From: Callaeas wilsoni
Lineage: Eukaryota; Chordata; Aves; Passeriformes; Callaeidae
Length of the DNA stretch: 64,000 nucleotides
Assembly: GCA_013398955.1 (NCBI GenBank)
Contig: VWPU01017400.1
Location: 1 to 64,000, forward strand
Direction of reading: 5' to 3'
Position 1 is the stretch's first letter. Each line of letters opens with the position of its first letter. A model generated the notes under the pieces. That model was not told where the DNA came from and searched no databases. It saw only the letters and a list, made by a program, of their open reading frames with translations. Below are positions 59,801-64,000 of this stretch, one piece after another. Position numbers and translations under genes: made by a program.

Positions 59801-62800
59801 ATGCCTCATACTCTCCATAAGGATTGCTAATTCCTGCAAACAGCACTACACTTCTGCAGTGTGCCACCTTACACAGTGCTTATCCAGATAGAGAGGAAGG
59901 GAGTTCAAAGAGATTTCCTGTATCAAGACCTCACTGCTGTAGTCAGTCTCTAAATAAACAACCCTTATATTTAGGAATCTTTCACTTGCAAGTTCAGCAA
60001 AATTAGGTCTTACAGCAAAATTCTAAAGTGCAATGAATATGTGATTACTAATCAATTAAAAATGTTAAATATACTCACAGTCTGTGTTCAATGTGAGAAG
60101 TCAGAGAGTGAGAACTGCAACCCATCTCCTGTCCTCATACTCTTAGAGGATTACTTATCCTACTTTTAATGTTGTGAAGAACTGAGATAATACTTTGCAC
60201 AAAAAAGCAATACCCTCCTCTAACATTCCTTTGTCACTGGGGAAGGGCTTAATCCCTAATTAATGACCATCATTCCCTCAAGCACTCACTCCTTATCAAA
60301 GCCATGGCACAGAAGGTAAAACCCATAAACAGAAAGGGAGCCTGAGCTGTTACAGTCAGGCTACATCAGAGGTTTTCCTGGTAAGTCACGTGGTAGTAAA
60401 TGAGGACACGACTGGAAATAAAAGGAAAGAGAGATGTCTGGTTTTGTCTTAATATCAGTTTTAGAAAGAACTCAGTACCATTTAACTTTTCTAAATAAAA
60501 ACAAACAAATTCTGTGTGTTAGAAACACTTTGTAGAGATAAAGACCATCTATTCCATATTTATGTTTCTTGTCTCCAAATTATTTTAATTTGGAAACCAC
60601 TAGTGTGTGTATTTAAAATACTTTCCATGAAATCCTTTTGGCAGCTCAGTTATTTATGCATTTTTCTGTATCTGAACATTTGTTGAAGATCTTGAGTGGA
60701 GGTAATTGAGAGGGCAATGTGTCTGCTGGCTATAAAGGTTCCATTTGCTTTCATAGCTGTCATGCAGAAAAGGCTGCAGAAACAGATCACTGCAACACTG
60801 AATGTTAGAGGTCAGTCAGGCCCCCAGATTTCCATGGAGGTTCAGCTGTCAGTCAGTGGCATCTATTGAGCCACTGGTTTCTATCAGTAAACATAGATGA
60901 AACTCAGTGCCTACAAGGGATTTTATAGATTTAAAACGACAGTCTACCATAGACGGCACCATAGATTCTGATGTGACAGATCATCCAAAAAGAAGAGACC
61001 TTTATCTTCTTTTCAAGTAGATGTGATAAATCGTTCAAGATGCTAATTCATAAAACACTTTATGATCCTTCAGGATGATAACCAGTGTGCAAATCAGCAT
61101 GAAGCAGATTTGCAGCTGATATAAATCAATGCTGTGCTATTAAAACAACTGCAATATATCTGATTTTCACCAGCTTGTGATTTGACTTCATGTGAATTTT
61201 ATGCCTTAATTGCCAATGGCCAAGAAATGCAATAGCTAAGTAGGTATAATCATGTTTCTAGGAAACAACTTCATTTAAGCTAATTTTGTTAGAAGTACCA
61301 AAACAATTCTCCTGAGGACAATCTGGAAATTGTTGTACCTATATAGACAACCAACCTCTGATATGGATCATCATGTTATGTATTCCAGAGAATTGCATAA
61401 GAATAACAATGCAAATAAAAATTTAGGCTGGATTTATTATATGCATTACTTTTCCTGCTGCTTTTCAAATTCCTGAGTTAATTTGTTTTTGTTTGCTTTG
61501 TCAGATTTCCTTTCTCTCTGTTCTCCAGACTTTAGAGATTGCTTTATCACAACTACAATGTCTAAATAAATAGCTTGCATTTCTTCATGGTACTTTTAAC
61601 TCTGACCTCTCCAAGAGAAGTCATTGATGTTTTTTCTGTGTTTGAGCCTTCTGTTCGACACAGACAATGGAGCAGGGTGTAAAATTGTTCCAGCAGATAA
61701 GGGCCTACCAACACCCTAGCATATGTCTGGTCTAGATAAGGCTGAGGAGGAATGAGGAGATAATGTCTAGTAAATGAACACAGGAGGAAGGTATGTTCTG
61801 TCTCCATTCACAGCCAAATAGTGTTGAAGGGCTTCATATTGTTTGATTTGATGGATATGTTCTCTTTGCTATTACATGGTACATTGGCAGGTTACAAAGT
61901 GTTTCATGCCTAACGTCTCATTTTCATGCTTTCTTCTCATGCATTTGCTACCATTGGACCTTGACCAAAAAAAGATCACCCTTGTGCTTCCTTGCCATAA
62001 TTCACCATTATGGGTTTGTTCTGGTTTGGAGGATTTTTTATATTATTAGAAAATGATGAAAAACATTTGGACAAGTCTGTGCATTGGCTCCTGGATCTTA
62101 AACACAAGACTTAATCTCTATTTTGAGATTCAAGCATATCTCCCATTTCAACCTACTCAGAGATAGGTGTTGTAGCCCTGCATTTTGCAGTTTAAGCCCA
62201 TTTCAATTTTTCCCATTTTACTTCTGTATCGTTTCAACCTCAAAGCACACAATATCCAAAGGTATTAAAATGACCATGGGTTTACAGAAATAGTGAGTTT
62301 CAGCTACCATGTTGAAGGGTATACTTTAAGGCTCTTAGAAATCAAAATCAGTAGCATTTTTTTAATATCTTTCTTAAAAGATCAGTCACCTAAAAGTCTA
62401 CTAAAAAGTCATATAGCTCTATTTCTGTGACAAAAGTCAGATTGCTGCTGATGCTCATACTTACAGTTTCCTATGCCAATTTGCACAGACACGTGTGATT
62501 GCTGAAAATCTGTTGTACATTCTAATTGCTTCTTTACTTTCCTTGCTCATATAATTAGACAGACAAATGGTTTCATACTCGCAAAAATTAGCCCAGAGGA
62601 AATATTTGCTTGAGTTAACACATGAACAATGTTTGCACAGAGCTTCTGGGTCACATGCTAGCATTCTCCTGCATTAGTTGAAGTTGTTGCTACTGCATAG
62701 GACCTATGTGATGATTAAACATAATCAATCCTTGCATTTGCTGCTGGAATGCTATTTAATTTCATGAGAGGAAACATCCCTGGAAAACTAATATTCACTT

Positions 62801-63440
62801 TTGTGTAAAATCAGACTACCAGCACCAGCAAAAGCCTGCTGGGCCTTTAGTTGTTCAGTTTTTCTCTGCTCTTTTTTTTCTTTCTTTCTTTCCTTCCTTT
62901 AACCTTTAACTTATGTAAGGGGTTATCAGCATTTGTTTGGAAAGGCAAGTCTAGTAATTGCTTCGATGCTGAAATGGTTCCAGGAAATCTAGACTGTTTA
63001 ATGGCTTTAATGGAGCTGCTCAGCAAAGCAGTGAAAAATGGTGAGATTTCATGATCTTCCCTGTGACCTGAGAGCAACAGGAACAGATTGGCAGCAGTCT
63101 GATCTTTATTATCTCCATAAGGGACAAAAAAGACTAAATTGTAATTGCAGAGCTCAGGTTATGGTCAGCATATTCCAGCAAAGTAAATTACAGTTTTTCT
63201 GCTGTGTTGCTACTGTGACACAATGAAGTATACAAGGAGATAGGATTTTATAGTATCTGAGACACACTGAGCCACAGAAGTTCAGAATAAATAAGTCTAA
63301 AGGGACAGAAAGTACCTCACGGTGGAAATAAGGTAAAAAGAGTGATGAATTTTGAAAACACATTTGCAGTGATGCTTGCCAGGTCACCAGTGATATAATT
63401 TATTAGTGTCAAGTTGTTGGTTACTGATCATATATAATTG

Positions 63441-63490
63441 TTATATGTGTATGTGTGTGTGTAGATATATATATATATATGTAAATATAT
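63441..63490 (+). repeat. (TG)n/(TA)n microsatellite
   Basis: Alternating tatgtgtatgtgtgtgtgtag followed by atatatatatatatatatg; a compound dinucleotide repeat. Confidence 0.85.
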
Positions 63491-63680
63491 AATGAATATG
63501 CATCACTGAAACAGTTTGTGGTGTCTGGAAGGATATGAAATGACAAGTGAAATGTCCTTTTGAAAGTCACAGAGTTGATTAATTGCCAAAAAGCAAAATA
63601 GGCCATTCAATATTTTTCCTCTGAGTATGGATATCTCACAAGAATAACTCTGCAATTATTAAGCACTTGAAATCATTGAT

Positions 63681-63740
63681 GGAATGGAATGGAATGGAAT
63701 GGAATGGAATGGAATGGAATGGAATGGAATGGAATGGAAT
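63681..63740 (+). repeat. (GGAAT)12 pentanucleotide array
   Basis: Twelve perfect GGAAT units, then a degraded ggaacacaatgcaacac. It directly precedes a minus-strand CR1 copy, at the place where the CR1 terminal microsatellite is normally found. Confidence 0.97.
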
Positions 63741-63744
63741 GGAA

Positions 63745-64000
63745 CACAATGCAACACAAAATACAGTATTTCAGTCAGAAGGTACCTTCAAAAACCATAT
63801 AGTCCAGCTACTGGACAATTCAGGGTGGAAGAAAAGTAAAAGCATGTAGTTAAGGGCATTGCTCAAAAGCCTCTTAAACCTTGACAGGCTTGGAGCATCG
63901 ATCACCTCTTGAGGAAGCCTGTTCCAGTCTTTGACCATCTTCTCAGTCTAAACCTCTCTTGGTACAGCTTTGAACTATTCCCCCAAGGTCTGTTACTGGA
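63745..64000 (-). mobile_element. CR1 LINE fragment (cut by window edge)
   Basis: Minus-strand CR1 blocks in order: aaccatatagtccagctac, ttaagggcattgctcaaaag, cctcttaaaccttgacagg, cttggagcatcgatcacctc, aggaagcctgttccagtctt, then ctaaacctctcttggtacag and ccaaggtctgttactgga. A short internal segment usually found between the gaccacc and ctaaacc blocks appears deleted. The element continues past the window. Confidence 0.9.

Larger units (their letters stand above)
55490..64000 (+). other. Start of a Piccolo intron, over 8.5 kb (incomplete)
   Basis: From GTAAAA to the window edge. I find no PDZ-coding exon. It holds a perfect 13-bp hairpin at 56822, a weak 40-bp-offset duplication near 59458, a TG/TA microsatellite at about 63441 and a (GGAAT)12 array running into CR1 at the end. 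No other gene is supported. Confidence 0.75.

Noticed and set aside
63667..63849. Open frame encoding a MEWNG repeat
   Set aside because: Product of the (GGAAT)12 array followed by CR1 sequence.
1..64000. CRISPR arrays, tRNA or rRNA genes, phage or bacterial defence systems
   Set aside because: No direct-repeat/spacer pattern, tRNA cloverleaf or compact operon found; the window is ordinary vertebrate intron and exon sequence.

Overview
The window is vertebrate nuclear DNA, most likely from a bird; I cannot name the species. It is AT-rich with very long introns. The dispersed repeats are 3'-end fragments of CR1 LINEs, with the characteristic agaatcatagaat-type terminal microsatellite. The only confident gene is PCLO (Piccolo, also called Aczonin), a giant scaffold of the presynaptic active zone, on the + strand and incomplete at both ends.

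Five consecutive PCLO exons can be placed from reading frame, splice signals and protein similarity: 4845-9909, 10283-12294, 40137-42345, 47450-47586 and 55408-55489. They probably correspond to exons 5-9 in mammalian numbering. Phases agree at every junction (0/1, 1/0, 0/1, 1/0, 0/1). Together they give about 9.5 kb of coding sequence, or roughly 3,168 codons, with no internal stop. The N-terminal zinc fingers lie upstream of the window, and the PDZ and C2 domains lie downstream.

Layout: 1-4844 is the end of an intron with two CR1 fragments and a possible antisense pseudogene. At 4845-12294 two giant exons are separated by a 373-bp intron. At 12295-40136 there is a 27.8-kb intron with CR1 pieces, a 132-nt pure pyrimidine minisatellite and an exon-like segment at 33128. 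A third giant exon occupies 40137-42345. Introns of 5.1 and 7.8 kb flank a 137-bp exon. An 82-bp exon at 55408 leads towards the PDZ domain. The remaining 8.5 kb is intron ending in a (GGAAT)12 array joined to a CR1 copy.

The protein segments are low-complexity scaffold: acidic/serine-rich, then proline-rich (profilin and SH3 ligand type), then an array of DLS/DLT motifs, then a glutamine-rich coiled coil, then an array of VQT(D/E) motifs, then a second coiled coil and the region before the PDZ. I see no bacterial-type system, CRISPR, tRNA or rRNA. The most interesting leads are a coding-repeat duplication that straddles a splice donor, two short-linear-motif arrays, a candidate unannotated terminal exon, and several structured intronic repeats.
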